A DNA stretch of 64,000 nucleotides from Megasphaera elsdenii (GCF_020539865.1 NZ_JAJBQV010000007.1:27114-91113), one strand, 5' to 3'; positions 34,896 to 43,907 are shown, numbered from the stretch's first letter. The notes: generated from the sequence alone by a model not told the origin. Translations and numbers: made by a program.

Positions 34896-36062
34896 ATGAG
34901 AATTGCGATTGCTGGCACAGGATATGTGGGTTTATCTGTAAGTATGCTGTTAGCCCAGCATAATGATGTCATTGCTTTAGATATTATTCCAGAAAAAGTA
35001 AATTTATTAAATGAAGGACAATCTCCGATTATTGATAGCGATATTTCGGCTTTTTTACAGCGTGACGATTTACATTTTAAGGCAACATTAGATCCTGTAG
35101 AAGCTTTTTCGGATGCAGATTTCGTCATCGTTTCGACGCCGACTAACTATGATCCGCAGAAGAATTTCTTCGATACATCGTCAGTGGAAACGGTCATCGA
35201 AGAAGTGTTAGATATCAATCCAAAAGCCGTCATGGTCATCAAGTCGACAGTTCCCGTTGGCTATACGAAACAGGTAAAAGCACGATATCATACGGATAAT
35301 ATCATGTTTTCGCCGGAATTTTTACGAGAAGGAAAAGCACTTTATGATAATCTCCATCCGTCGCGCATCGTCGTCGGCGAACAGTCGGAACGGGCTAAAG
35401 TCTTTGCCAATCTGCTAGCAGAAGGCGCGGTAAAAAAGGATATCCCTATGTTATTTACCGGTTCTACGGAAGCCGAAGCTATCAAACTTTTTGCCAATAC
35501 GTATCTGGCCTTGCGCGTAGCGTATTTTAATGAACTCGATTCGTACGCTGAAATGCGCGGTCTGAGTACAAAGGAAATCATCGAAGGCGTCTGCCTCGAT
35601 CCCCGTATTGGTGATTTTTATAATAATCCGTCTTTTGGCTATGGAGGATATTGTCTGCCGAAGGATACGAAGCAGCTTTTAGCCAATTACCAGGATGTTC
35701 CGCAAAACCTCATTTCGGCTATTGTTGCTGCCAACCGGACGCGAAAAGACCATATTGCTGATATGATTATCGCCAAGAATCCCAACATTGTCGGCGTTTA
35801 TCGGCTGACGATGAAGAGCCATTCGGATAATTTCCGGGCCTCAGCTATTCAGGGTGTCATGAAGCGCATCAAGGCGAAAGGTATTGAAGTTGTCGTCTAC
35901 GAACCGACTCTGAAAGACAATGAATTTTTCCATTCCCGTGTTATCCGTAATTTGCATGAATTCAAGGAAATGAGCGATGTTATTATTTCTAACCGTTGGG
36001 CTGAAGAACTCAGCGATGTTCGTGATAAAGTCTATACGCGAGATATTTTTGATCGTGATTGA
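34896..36062 (+). CDS. ugd: UDP-glucose 6-dehydrogenase
   Basis: Oxidises UDP-glucose to UDP-glucuronate with two NAD. The 388-residue protein has the NAD fold [65 protein letters not shown], the central [19 protein letters not shown] and the catalytic-cysteine loop [17 protein letters not shown]. The length equals the short E. coli Ugd type. ATG 34896 gives the canonical start; a GTG four codons upstream is less likely. Its product is the substrate of the next gene. Confidence 0.95.
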   Translation: MRIAIAGTGYVGLSVSMLLAQHNDVIALDIIPEKVNLLNEGQSPIIDSDISAFLQRDDLHFKATLDPVEAFSDADFVIVSTPTNYDPQKNFFDTSSVETVIEEVLDINPKAVMVIKSTVPVGYTKQVKARYHTDNIMFSPEFLREGKALYDNLHPSRIVVGEQSERAKVFANLLAEGAVKKDIPMLFTGSTEAEAIKLFANTYLALRVAYFNELDSYAEMRGLSTKEIIEGVCLDPRIGDFYNNPSFGYGGYCLPKDTKQLLANYQDVPQNLISAIVAANRTRKDHIADMIIAKNPNIVGVYRLTMKSHSDNFRASAIQGVMKRIKAKGIEVVVYEPTLKDNEFFHSRVIRNLHEFKEMSDVIISNRWAEELSDVRDKVYTRDIFDRD

Positions 36063-36073
36063 AGGGAGATTCG

Positions 36074-37084
36074 ATGATAATGGCAGATTTTAAATCTTTT
36101 GACAGTACAAATAAAGTCTTGATTACCGGTGCCGCCGGTTTCATTGGTTTCCATTTAGCCAAGCGGTTGCTGACCACGGGGGCTACTATCTTTGGGTTTG
36201 ACAACCTCAATGACTACTATGACGTTTCTTTGAAAGAAAGCCGGCTGAATATTCTTCGACAGTTCCCGGAATTTACCTTTGTCAAAGGAGATTTGGCGGA
36301 CGAAAAAGCTGTTAATGGCATATTTGAGTCTTTTCGGCCGGATATTGTTGTGAATTTGGCGGCTCAAGCTGGGGTACGTTATAGTATCGACCATCCTCGT
36401 TCCTATATTGAGTCTAATATCATTGGCTTTTTTTACGTGCTTGAAGCTTGCCGCCATCATAAAGTAGACCATTTGCTCTTTGCGTCCAGTTCGTCTGTCT
36501 ACGGAAACCAGAAGAAGACGCCTTTTTCGACGACGGACAATGTTGACCATCCCATCAGTCTTTATGCGGCAACGAAAAAATCAGACGAACTGATGGCCTA
36601 TACCTATAGCCATCTCTATGGGATTCCTGCGACAGGGTTGCGTTTCTTTACGGTCTATGGACCATATGGGCGTCCAGATATGGCCTATTTCAAATTTGCC
36701 AACAAAATCCGTAAAGGAGAGTCTATTCAGATTTACAACCACGGCGATATGTATCGCGATTTCACTTATGTCGATGACATCGTCACGGGCATTGAAAATA
36801 TGCTCTGTAATCCGCCGAAAGAAAATGAGCTGGGCGACCGCTATAAGATCTACAATATCGGCAACCACAAGCCGGAACAGCTCATGCATTTCATTGAAGT
36901 TCTGGAAAAAGCCCTCGGTAAGACGGCCGAAAAAGAATACCTGCCCATGCAGCCCGGCGATGTCTATCAGACCTATGCTGACGTCAGCGAACTGCAACGC
37001 GACTTTGACTTCAAGCCGGAAACGACGATTGAAGAAGGATTGGGGAAATTTGCTCAATGGTATAAATCTTATTACAAAGTATAA
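36074..37084 (+). CDS. UDP-glucuronate 4-epimerase
   Basis: A 336-residue extended short-chain dehydrogenase. It has the NAD loop VLITGAAGFIGFHLAKRLL, FDNLNDYYDVSLKESRL (typical of UDP-GlcA epimerases), NLAAQAGVRYSIDHPRSYIESN, the catalytic triad in SSSSVYGNQ and YAATKKSDE (Tyr-x3-Lys), and RFFTVYGPYGRPDMAYFKF. It interconverts UDP-glucuronate and UDP-galacturonate. With ugd directly upstream the pair supplies GlcA and GalA for the surface glycan. AAGGGAG lies before the start; ATG 36080 is an alternative. Confidence 0.93.
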   Translation: MIMADFKSFDSTNKVLITGAAGFIGFHLAKRLLTTGATIFGFDNLNDYYDVSLKESRLNILRQFPEFTFVKGDLADEKAVNGIFESFRPDIVVNLAAQAGVRYSIDHPRSYIESNIIGFFYVLEACRHHKVDHLLFASSSSVYGNQKKTPFSTTDNVDHPISLYAATKKSDELMAYTYSHLYGIPATGLRFFTVYGPYGRPDMAYFKFANKIRKGESIQIYNHGDMYRDFTYVDDIVTGIENMLCNPPKENELGDRYKIYNIGNHKPEQLMHFIEVLEKALGKTAEKEYLPMQPGDVYQTYADVSELQRDFDFKPETTIEEGLGKFAQWYKSYYKV

Positions 37085-37320
37085 TTGCTTAACAGATTTT
37101 TGAGCACTATGCTTTTAAGATGCCCAGAACATACAGGATGCCTTGAAGTAGGCCTTCGGTCTTATCTTTGAGGCTGTGTTGAAAGGTGAAATGCAGAAGT
37201 ACGTGAAAAATATAAACCTGCTGTAGGTACTGGCTGTGCATTCGCGTCCGACTATGTTTCCTTAACAGCCTGGCTTATTCGTCATGCCGATTCTTGTTTA
37301 GAGAAAAACGAGGCGATTTT
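37085..37320. other. Unassigned 236-bp intergenic stretch, possible gene remnant
   Basis: No complete gene is evident. One plus-frame stretch ending at 37323 reads NAEVREKYKPAVGTGCAFAS and continues to a stop, and a 44-codon minus-strand frame (starting MHSQYLQQVY) overlaps it. Neither has a ribosome-binding site. It looks like decayed coding sequence of unknown origin. Confidence 0.3.
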
Positions 37321-39216
37321 TTGAGGTTTTTACGTAGTATCCAGCGGGATGCAAAATTATTTATCTACATCTATGTTTTGCTCATGCTCTTCCGCTGTGC
37401 TTTTTTGGCTATTTATTCGGGGCAGTTAGGGAATGCCGGGGCAGGAGATATTGCTGAAGCTTTGTGGCTCGGTGCCCGGATTAGTTTGAAGACGACGGCC
37501 TTTCTTGTGGCTTTTCCTTTTATCTTTGCGACAATTCCTTACAGTTTATGGCCGCGCTGGCCAGCTCAGAAAATACGGAATGTCTTAGGCAGTGCGGCTA
37601 TTGCCATTATGACGGTACTTTTTATGGCCCGGATTCCTTATTATGAGGTCTTTCATCATGCCTTTGACATCATGTTGTTCAATGGTATGACGGATGATAA
37701 AGCGGCTATTTGGGACACTGTTGTCCATCAGTATCAGTTCTGGCCCCGTCTGGCCGGGGCTGCCGCACTCATCGTCTTGTTTGTCTTTTTGTGGCTGCGT
37801 TTAGCGAAGACCTCGGTCTGGACCCCAAAACGGCATGTTCGCCGATATGTCATCCTGGTAGCTGTCTTAATTCCCATTTTTGGGATATTCTGTCGTTTTG
37901 GCGGAGCCTTCAATTCGGACAGCGGCGTTCCTTGGGAAAGTGCAGCTCGTACCCGGTATACCTTGTTGAATGAGGCTATTTTAGATGATGGTCAGGCCCT
38001 TTATCGGGCTTATTCTACTCACAGACGGGCTACGGAACGGGCCTTGCGTTCAATCTCGCCTGAAGAGCTGCGCCAGGCTATTCAGGTTCTGAGCGGCAAT
38101 CCACAGGCGGCTACGCTGGATGAAGCCTTTACCCGGAAAACCGTGGGGACGCCTTTGGTTCACCGGCCTCATCATGTCGTCGTCATTTTAGGGGAAAATT
38201 ATGCGTTATGGACTTTGCTGCCGGAATATCGCAATTTGGGATTAGCCCGTACTGGTCAATGGCTGGAAGCGAAAGGCGCCCATACGTATCGTTTCCTGTC
38301 AAACGGTAATGGGACAATGACGTCTCTCAATGGGTTCTTGACAGGGCTGCCTGATGTCGGCCTGTATGTCAACTACATGATGGGGCGCCACGGTGATGTC
38401 GATGGCTTAGGGATTGGCGCTATGATGAAACGCATGGGCTATAAGACCGTATTCTGGTATGGCGGATTGCGGAGCTGGCAGGATATCGAGCATTTTACAT
38501 TGCGCGAAGGCTTTGATGAGTTCCATTGTGCCGATGAATTACCGAATCAAGGTGAAAGCTCGTCTTGGGGCGTACCGGATGGAATCCTTTTTGATGCGAT
38601 TCGGGAACAGATGCAGAAAGATGCGGAAGATACGTTCTATTTCATTTTGACGACGAGCAATCATCCGCCATTTGCTTACGATGTCGATGCCCATGGCTTC
38701 CCACGGGATGAAGTGACGGCTGAATTACCGCCTTCTATTCCCAGCGATAAAAAGACGATAGACCAGCTGGGACATATTTGGTACGCTGATGATGTCATGG
38801 GGAGATTCATCAAAGAAGTCGAAAGTGATGACCCGTCGACACTTTTTGCCGTCACCGGCGACCATGCAGAACGGTTCGATTTTGCAACCGATGCGTCCTT
38901 ATGGGCTTTGAGCGGAATTCCCTGCTATTTCTATGGTGATGGCATCACGCCAGATTACTTTACAGATCAGACGGCGGGGAGTCATTTGCAGATAGCGCCA
39001 ACTTTGGCGGAATTGATTTTGCCGCCTGGAAGCGCTTATGAATCTTTGTTGCCTCCGCTGACCCAATCGGACAAGGCTTTTAATTACAAGTTATATATTG
39101 AAGATGGTCAAATTGGCGAAGAACGGGACTTGAAAGATGTGGACTTGAAACGAACGATAGAAGCGGCCCGTACCGCTGCTATTTGGCGCATTACTCAAGG
39201 CAATGCATTGCCTTGA
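37321..39216 (+). CDS. Membrane sulfatase-fold phospho-transferase (LtaS/OpgB-like), second paralogue
   Basis: A 631-residue relative of the protein at 26815. About five membrane helices occupy residues 1-185; the periplasmic domain follows, with metal-site blocks HVVVILGENYALW near 281 and FAVTGDHAERFDF near 516. The expected nucleophile is the Thr of SNGNGTMTSLNGFLTG. Shared landmarks with the first copy: WYGG near 375, TTSNH near 450 and a WY-x-D block near 490. Start is TTG 37321, with GAGG seven bases upstream; TTG 37294 is in frame. Last gene of the glycan cluster; phosphoethanolamine or phosphoglycerol transfer to LPS is likely but unproven. Confidence 0.82.
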   Translation: MRFLRSIQRDAKLFIYIYVLLMLFRCAFLAIYSGQLGNAGAGDIAEALWLGARISLKTTAFLVAFPFIFATIPYSLWPRWPAQKIRNVLGSAAIAIMTVLFMARIPYYEVFHHAFDIMLFNGMTDDKAAIWDTVVHQYQFWPRLAGAAALIVLFVFLWLRLAKTSVWTPKRHVRRYVILVAVLIPIFGIFCRFGGAFNSDSGVPWESAARTRYTLLNEAILDDGQALYRAYSTHRRATERALRSISPEELRQAIQVLSGNPQAATLDEAFTRKTVGTPLVHRPHHVVVILGENYALWTLLPEYRNLGLARTGQWLEAKGAHTYRFLSNGNGTMTSLNGFLTGLPDVGLYVNYMMGRHGDVDGLGIGAMMKRMGYKTVFWYGGLRSWQDIEHFTLREGFDEFHCADELPNQGESSSWGVPDGILFDAIREQMQKDAEDTFYFILTTSNHPPFAYDVDAHGFPRDEVTAELPPSIPSDKKTIDQLGHIWYADDVMGRFIKEVESDDPSTLFAVTGDHAERFDFATDASLWALSGIPCYFYGDGITPDYFTDQTAGSHLQIAPTLAELILPPGSAYESLLPPLTQSDKAFNYKLYIEDGQIGEERDLKDVDLKRTIEAARTAAIWRITQGNALP

Positions 39217-39234
39217 ATAGATAGGAGATGACTG

Positions 39235-39744
39235 ATGATGTACTATAAAATGATGTATGAGTCGCCGTTAGGCTCGATGATTCTGGCGGCCAGTGACACG
39301 GCGCTGGTCGGGGCCTGGTTTGAAGGGCAGAAGTATTGTTACGGTTCCTTGCAGGGCGAAGTTCTGCGTGAAGAGGATACGCCTATTCTGCGTAAGGCTG
39401 CGCGCTGGCTGGATGATTATTTTGCCGGCCGTATGCCGGCTATCATGACATTGCCTTTGGCACCACAAGGTAGTGATTTTCGCCGTCTTGTCTGGTATCT
39501 GCTCTGTCAGATTCCTTATGGTCAGACGACGACCTATGGCGACCTGGCTAAACAAATTGAAGAACGGACAGGGAAGGCTATGTCGGCTCAGGCCATTGGC
39601 GGTGCCGTAGGGCATAACCCCATTTCCATCATCATTCCTTGCCATCGCGTCTTAGGGGCCCATGGCAGAGCTACTGGTTATGCTGGTGGCATCGACAAAA
39701 AAATAGCCCTCCTGCATCTGGAAGGAGTGGCAGTGAAGGCCTAG
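39235..39744 (+). CDS. ogt: Methylated-DNA-protein-cysteine methyltransferase
   Basis: A suicide enzyme that takes the methyl group from O6-methylguanine onto its own cysteine. The 169-residue protein carries the active-site block IIPCHRVLGAHGRATGYAGG near residue 134, the helix-turn-helix AQAIGGAVGHNPI, and QIPYGQTTTYGDLAKQI. No Ada regulatory domain. Start ATG 39235 or 39238, with AGGAGA upstream. It lies 18 bases after the glycan cluster and may be read from it. Confidence 0.95.
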   Translation: MMYYKMMYESPLGSMILAASDTALVGAWFEGQKYCYGSLQGEVLREEDTPILRKAARWLDDYFAGRMPAIMTLPLAPQGSDFRRLVWYLLCQIPYGQTTTYGDLAKQIEERTGKAMSAQAIGGAVGHNPISIIIPCHRVLGAHGRATGYAGGIDKKIALLHLEGVAVKA

Positions 39745-39789
39745 GCTGAAGTGAATATTTATGAGCCTTATGGTGAATAATGTATAAGC

Positions 39790-39837
39790 AAACAGCTTTG
39801 TCATAAAACATTCCATGTTTTGACAAAGCTGTTTTTT
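39790..39837 (+). terminator. Terminator after ogt
   Basis: A long hairpin, AAACAGCTTTGTCA...ACAT (39790-39811) and ATGT...TGACAAAGCTGTTT (39815-39834), followed by T residues. Confidence 0.88.
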
Positions 39838-39870
39838 GGACTTTTTAACTCATTTTCTTAAAAATTTTAC

Positions 39871-39892
39871 AAATTTCATATAAATTTCATAT
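39871..39892 (+). promoter_or_regulatory. 11-bp tandem repeat, possible OmpR/PhoB-type operator
   Basis: The 11-bp unit AAATTTCATAT occurs twice in perfect tandem (39871-39881, 39882-39892). A TATAAT (39912-39917) lies 19 bases downstream. Directly repeated half-sites spaced by 11 bp are typical of OmpR/PhoB-family response regulators. The target gene is unclear; thrC starts 240 bases downstream and has its own promoter. Confidence 0.4.
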
Positions 39893-40051
39893 AAAAGTAT
39901 AGTCATATCGCTATAATTTGCGAAATATATTTTACCTTATCTACGATGATTCATGAAATTCAAAAGCGGGCACGCCCCTACGAAATCGCATACAGGCGAC
40001 GAAGATTATGCGGTCTGCGAACGGTGTCCGACAGGTCCATTCACAGAATAG

Positions 40052-40080
40052 TGGACAAGGTGGCTATTTCCCTTTATAAT
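40052..40080 (+). promoter_or_regulatory. Promoter of thrC
   Basis: TGGACA at 40052-40057, 17-base spacer, TATAAT at 40075-40080, 51 bases before the thrC start. The region 39838-40051 upstream holds AT-rich DNA, the tandem repeat and a degenerate piece of the palindromic repeat family. Confidence 0.7.
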
Positions 40081-40131
40081 ATAAATACTTATAGCTATTT
40101 GATGAGATTAGCTGAAAAGGGGGATTCATTG

Positions 40132-41652
40132 ATGAATTTTAGAAGTACACGATCTGACGAATGTGTTTCGCCGTCTTATGCGCTCTTGCATGGGCTGGCT
40201 GCCGACGGGGGTCTTTATGTTCCGGAATCATTTCCGGAAAACGTCCTGTCTTATAAAGACTTGGCTGGCAAATCCTATCAGGAGATTGCTGAAGCCGTCT
40301 TGTCTCATTTCTTTACGAACTTTACGGCGGAAGAACGGAAGCAGATGATTGCTTCCGCTTATAATGATACGACCTTCCGCGATGACCGTATTGTACCGCT
40401 CCATTCCATCGATACGGATTTGTCCATTGCCGAATTGTTCCACGGCCGGACGTTGGCCTTCAAGGACTTGGCCCTGTCGTTATTCCCGTATTTACTGACA
40501 GCTGCCAAGAAGCAGGAAAAAGAAGATCGGGATATCCTCATCCTGACGGCGACCAGCGGCGATACGGGCAAGGCTGCCTTGGAAGGCTTCAAGGATGTCC
40601 CCGGTACGAATATTATGGTCTTTTATCCCAGCGAAGGCGTCAGTCCCATGCAGAAGCAGCAGATGCAGAAGCAGGAAGGGGATAACGTCAAGGTATCGGC
40701 CATTTACGGCAACTTCGACGATGCCCAGAGTTTCTTGAAACGCGTTTTTACTAGTGCTGAAGTCAATGCTTATGCCAATGATAAAGGCGTCCTCTTCTCC
40801 AGTGCCAATTCCATCAACATCGGCCGCTTGTTCCCGCAGGTCGCCTACTATGTATCGACGTATGTCTCCCTCGTCGATAATGGAGCCATCAGCGAAGGCG
40901 AAGTGTTTGACGTCATCGTCCCGACAGGGAATTTCGGCAATATCCTGGCCGGGTATTTCGCCAAGAAGATGGGCATCCCCATTGGCAAACTGATTTGTGC
41001 ATCCAATCAGAACAAGGTCTTGGCCGATTTCTTTGAAACTGGCGTCTACGACATGAACCGTGATTTCTATACGACGTCGAGTCCGTCCATGGACATCCTC
41101 TTGTCGAGCAATTTTGAACGCTTCTTGTTCTATGTTGCCAAAGAAGATGCCGCCAAGGTAGCCCAGTGGGAAAAGGACCTCTTGGAAACGGGGAAGATGA
41201 GCGTCTCTGCTGACGAATTGAAGGCGCTGCGCCAGGAATTTGAAGGCGGCTGGATTGACGACGATGAAACGAAAGCTGTCATCAATCACGTCTACAATGA
41301 TTTTGGCTATCTCCTCGATCCCCATACGGCGGTCGCTTATGGCGTCGGCATGAACCGCCATCGTCAGGGTCTTGATGAAGGCCGTCATACGGTCGTCATG
41401 GCTACGGCTCATCCCTACAAATTCCCGCCGGTCATTTGCGAAGCCTTGGCCCTGCGTCAAAACGCCGATCCCTTTGACATGCTGGCTGACATCAGCAGTG
41501 TCACGGGCATTGCCTTGCCTAAACCACTGGCTGACCTCAAGGATAAGCCGGTACGTTTCAGCGACTCCATCGACAAGGAAGATATGAAGAAAGCCGTCTT
41601 GTCCTTCGTCGATGCCATTCGGCCAAACACTAGGAAAGAGGCTTTGCTTTGA
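40132..41652 (+). CDS. thrC: Threonine synthase
   Basis: A PLP enzyme converting O-phosphohomoserine to threonine. The 506-residue protein is of the long type: MNFRSTRSD and ADGGLYVPE at the N-terminus, the PLP lysine in HGRTLAFKDLALSLFP near residue 110, ATSGDTGKAALEGF near 140, and SSANSINIGRLFPQVAYY near 220. An open frame extends back to 39946, but ATG 40132 is chosen because AAAGGGGG lies just upstream, the promoter is downstream of the longer start, and the protein then starts at the family N-terminus. Its stop overlaps the next start. Confidence 0.95.
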   Translation: MNFRSTRSDECVSPSYALLHGLAADGGLYVPESFPENVLSYKDLAGKSYQEIAEAVLSHFFTNFTAEERKQMIASAYNDTTFRDDRIVPLHSIDTDLSIAELFHGRTLAFKDLALSLFPYLLTAAKKQEKEDRDILILTATSGDTGKAALEGFKDVPGTNIMVFYPSEGVSPMQKQQMQKQEGDNVKVSAIYGNFDDAQSFLKRVFTSAEVNAYANDKGVLFSSANSINIGRLFPQVAYYVSTYVSLVDNGAISEGEVFDVIVPTGNFGNILAGYFAKKMGIPIGKLICASNQNKVLADFFETGVYDMNRDFYTTSSPSMDILLSSNFERFLFYVAKEDAAKVAQWEKDLLETGKMSVSADELKALRQEFEGGWIDDDETKAVINHVYNDFGYLLDPHTAVAYGVGMNRHRQGLDEGRHTVVMATAHPYKFPPVICEALALRQNADPFDMLADISSVTGIALPKPLADLKDKPVRFSDSIDKEDMKKAVLSFVDAIRPNTRKEALL

Positions 41653-42545
41653 GTAGAGGTGTCATTTACGCAATCTTATCGGCCCTGGCCTTTAGTATCC
41701 AGAATGTCATCGTAAAAGAATTATCCTATACGACGAGCACTGGGGAAATCGCATTTTTTCGCGGCTTCCTCAGTGCCCTTCTGATATTAGGGCTCATGCG
41801 CATCCAACACGTACATCTGTCGAAGCGGGATATACCGACACTGACCTTGCGCGGCGTCCTTGGCGGTATCGGCATGATTTGCATTTTCTATGCTCTCCGC
41901 GGGATGCCTTTGGCCGATGTATCCATTATTTCCCAGTTGTCGGCGTTCTTCGTCATGCTCTTTGCCGCGATTTTCCTCAAAGAGGTCTTGCCGCCTGGCT
42001 CGAAGCTGCCGCTCGTGATTATCTTCGTCGGCGGCTGCCTCGTCGTCCGGCCTTGGAATTTTTCATCGTTCAACGTCTATTCCCTGTTCGCCCTGGGGCA
42101 GGCCATCTTCGCTGCCGGTGCCTATACGACGGTAAGCAAGCTCACCGGGTCCGGACGCCATCATCCTTACGAAGTGGTCTTGTACTTTTTAGTCTGTGCA
42201 GCCCTGGCCGGTATCGTCCTCATGGCCCTGACAGGCGGCTTCGTCATGCCGGCTCACGGCGATTGGATATATTATGGCGGCTTGGCCCTGTTCAGTGTCA
42301 TCGCCCAAATCTGGATGACCAATGCCTATGCGACGGCCAATCCTGTCGTCGTCAGTTTTGTTTCTTATATCGGCGTCTTCTTCAACGCCCTCTGGGGCTT
42401 CGTCATCTTTGGCGAAATCTTGACGGGCCTGACCGTTGCCGGCGGCGTACTCATCGTCGGCGGTTCCATGTACTTGACGAAGCTCAAGCACGATAAGATT
42501 GCTGAAATGGCCAAGAGGCAGGAACGGAAGCAGAAAGAGGCATAA
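41649..42545 (+). CDS. EamA/DMT-family transporter
   Basis: A 298-residue integral membrane protein with ten hydrophobic segments in two EamA halves: ILSALAFSIQNVIVKELSY and FFRGFLSALLILGLM in the first, IFAAGAYTTVSKL and FFNALWGFVIFGEILTGLTVAGGVLIVGGSMYL in the second. These drug/metabolite transporters export or import small metabolites, sometimes amino acids. It starts with TTG overlapping the thrC stop by four bases; coupling to threonine synthase hints at amino-acid or homoserine export, but the substrate is unknown. Confidence 0.88.
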   Translation: MSRGVIYAILSALAFSIQNVIVKELSYTTSTGEIAFFRGFLSALLILGLMRIQHVHLSKRDIPTLTLRGVLGGIGMICIFYALRGMPLADVSIISQLSAFFVMLFAAIFLKEVLPPGSKLPLVIIFVGGCLVVRPWNFSSFNVYSLFALGQAIFAAGAYTTVSKLTGSGRHHPYEVVLYFLVCAALAGIVLMALTGGFVMPAHGDWIYYGGLALFSVIAQIWMTNAYATANPVVVSFVSYIGVFFNALWGFVIFGEILTGLTVAGGVLIVGGSMYLTKLKHDKIAEMAKRQERKQKEA

Positions 42546-42546
42546 C

Positions 42547-43284
42547 ATGACTACGAAACAGATTCATGAAACACACATTAAAATCGCTTTTTTTGCCATA
42601 TTGATCATCATGCTGACCGCAATCTATGTGGCCATTCCTGATTTTTACCGCACTGTTTGGCAGTTGTCGACGAGCGGCAACATGCAGGGAACCATCGACT
42701 ACCTGCGTTCTTTCGGCGTTTGGGCCGTCCTGGTCAGCATGATTATCGACATCGTCATCAACATCGTCGGCTTTTTGCCGTCTATCTTCATTTCTACGGC
42801 CAATGGCGTTGTCTTCGGCGTCGCTGGCGGGACCATCGTCTCTTGGATAGCCGAAACGATTGGCGTCATTATCAGCTTTTTCTTCATGCGGACCTTGTTC
42901 CGCAATAAGGCCAAGAAGGTCATTGAAAAGAGCCGGATGCTGAGCAAGCTCGACCATTACAGTACGTGGCAGGCCATGACGTTGGCCCGGGCTGTGCCGT
43001 ATTCGCCGAACGGACTGGTCACGGCACTGGGGGCGCTGAGCCGCATCAGCTACCGCGACTATATCCTGGGCTGCTTCATCGGAAAATTGCCGTCCGTAGC
43101 CTGTGAAGTCCTGGTTGGCCACGACCTGGTCATGATGGAAGCCCATTCGATGCGCCTGACCATCGTCCTCATCGTCATCGCCATCATCTACGGCGGCCTA
43201 TGGTACTGGCATCGCCGTCAGAAGGCTAAGGCAGTCCTCCATAAGATTGCTGATGATCTCAAAGACGGCGAAGGACGCAGTTAA
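42547..43284 (+). CDS. TVP38/TMEM64 (VTT-domain) membrane protein
   Basis: A 245-residue membrane protein of the DedA/TVP38 superfamily. It has a first membrane helix (KIAFFAILIIMLTAIYVAI), the VTT core (IVGFLPSIFISTANGVVFGVAGGTIVSWIAETIGVIISFF) and the typical ARAVPYSPNGLVTALGALSRISYRDYILGCFIGKLP segment with the conserved arginine and proline, then a last helix near 210. Members are proposed lipid scramblases or undecaprenyl-phosphate recyclers. ATG 42547 follows AGAGG; the upstream frame overlaps the transporter gene. Confidence 0.88.
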   Translation: MTTKQIHETHIKIAFFAILIIMLTAIYVAIPDFYRTVWQLSTSGNMQGTIDYLRSFGVWAVLVSMIIDIVINIVGFLPSIFISTANGVVFGVAGGTIVSWIAETIGVIISFFFMRTLFRNKAKKVIEKSRMLSKLDHYSTWQAMTLARAVPYSPNGLVTALGALSRISYRDYILGCFIGKLPSVACEVLVGHDLVMMEAHSMRLTIVLIVIAIIYGGLWYWHRRQKAKAVLHKIADDLKDGEGRS

Positions 43285-43307
43285 TTTTAGAAAGGATTTT
43301 AGAAAGG
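43284..43307 (+). repeat. Tandem 12-bp duplication containing two ribosome-binding sites
   Basis: ATTTTAGAAAGG occurs twice without a gap (43284-43295, 43296-43307), so two GAAAGG sites lie before the ATG at 43318. The second is at a useful distance; the first is 22 bases away. Confidence 0.7.
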
Positions 43308-43317
43308 ATAGGATATC

Positions 43318-43746
43318 ATGGAAAGAGAATATAAATTAGCAGAACAATACCATTTGCAGGGCAATAACTGTATCGAATCGGTCATTAAGACCTGCAACGA
43401 CACGATGAACCTTCAGTTGCCGGATGTAGCTATCCGCATGGCTTCCGGCATGGGCGGCGGTATCGGCCGGTCGGGCTGTGTCTGCGGAGCCCTGAGCGGT
43501 GCCTGTCTGGTCATCGGCGCCCTCGTCGGCCGCCTGACTCCCGATGAAAAGCCTTTACCCGAAGTCTATAAATATACCAGCGAATTCCATGACCGTTTTA
43601 AGGAACACTTCGGCGCTACTTGCTGTCGGGCCCTCAATACCCTCAGCTTCGGCACGCCGGAATACCGCAAGCACTGCATTAAGATTACGGCGACGGCAGC
43701 CGATATGGTTTCCGATTTCGTCGCTGAAAAAGGATTGTTGAAGTGA
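43318..43746 (+). CDS. C_GCAxxG_C_C family cysteine-rich protein
   Basis: A 142-residue helical protein of the family named after its cysteine pattern: Cys in GNNCIESV near residue 18, the central block GMGGGIGRSGCVCGALSGACLVIG near 44-67, then ATCCRAL near 101 and HCIKIT near 120. No signal or membrane anchor is visible (the central glycine-rich segment is not long enough to be convincing). Members often occur near redox or metal-related genes; no function is established. Followed by a composite repeat and terminator. Confidence 0.85.
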   Translation: MEREYKLAEQYHLQGNNCIESVIKTCNDTMNLQLPDVAIRMASGMGGGIGRSGCVCGALSGACLVIGALVGRLTPDEKPLPEVYKYTSEFHDRFKEHFGATCCRALNTLSFGTPEYRKHCIKITATAADMVSDFVAEKGLLK

Positions 43747-43840
43747 GTTTAGGGGTTCGTGGCTAATGGGGGCGCCCGCTTCTGAAAAAACGGATGATAA
43801 CGCCATTTATCATGCTTGGAAAATGGAATATATCCCGAAA

Positions 43841-43866
43841 CGGGCTCGCCACGTGCGAGCCCCTAC
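43841..43866. repeat. 26-bp palindromic intergenic repeat, exact copy, inverted
   Basis: The reverse complement is identical to 12661-12686 and 53003-53028. Confidence 0.85.
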
Positions 43867-43873
43867 GGATAAT

Positions 43874-43907
43874 AAAAAAGCTGCCGCATAAGCGACAGCT
43901 TTTTTTT
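43874..43907. terminator. Bidirectional terminator between convergent genes
   Basis: AAAAAAGCTGCCGC pairs with GCGACAGCTTTTTT with one mismatch; A and T runs on both sides allow both strands to use it. Confidence 0.85.

Noticed and set aside
37130-37270. IS256-type transposase remnant
   Set aside because: One frame (FEAVLKGEMQKY) vaguely resembles the start of such transposases, but it is too short and ends in a stop; not enough to claim.
39952-40131. T-box leader or N-terminal extension of thrC
   Set aside because: No T-box core sequence is visible, and the promoter at 40052-40080 leaves only a short untranslated leader.
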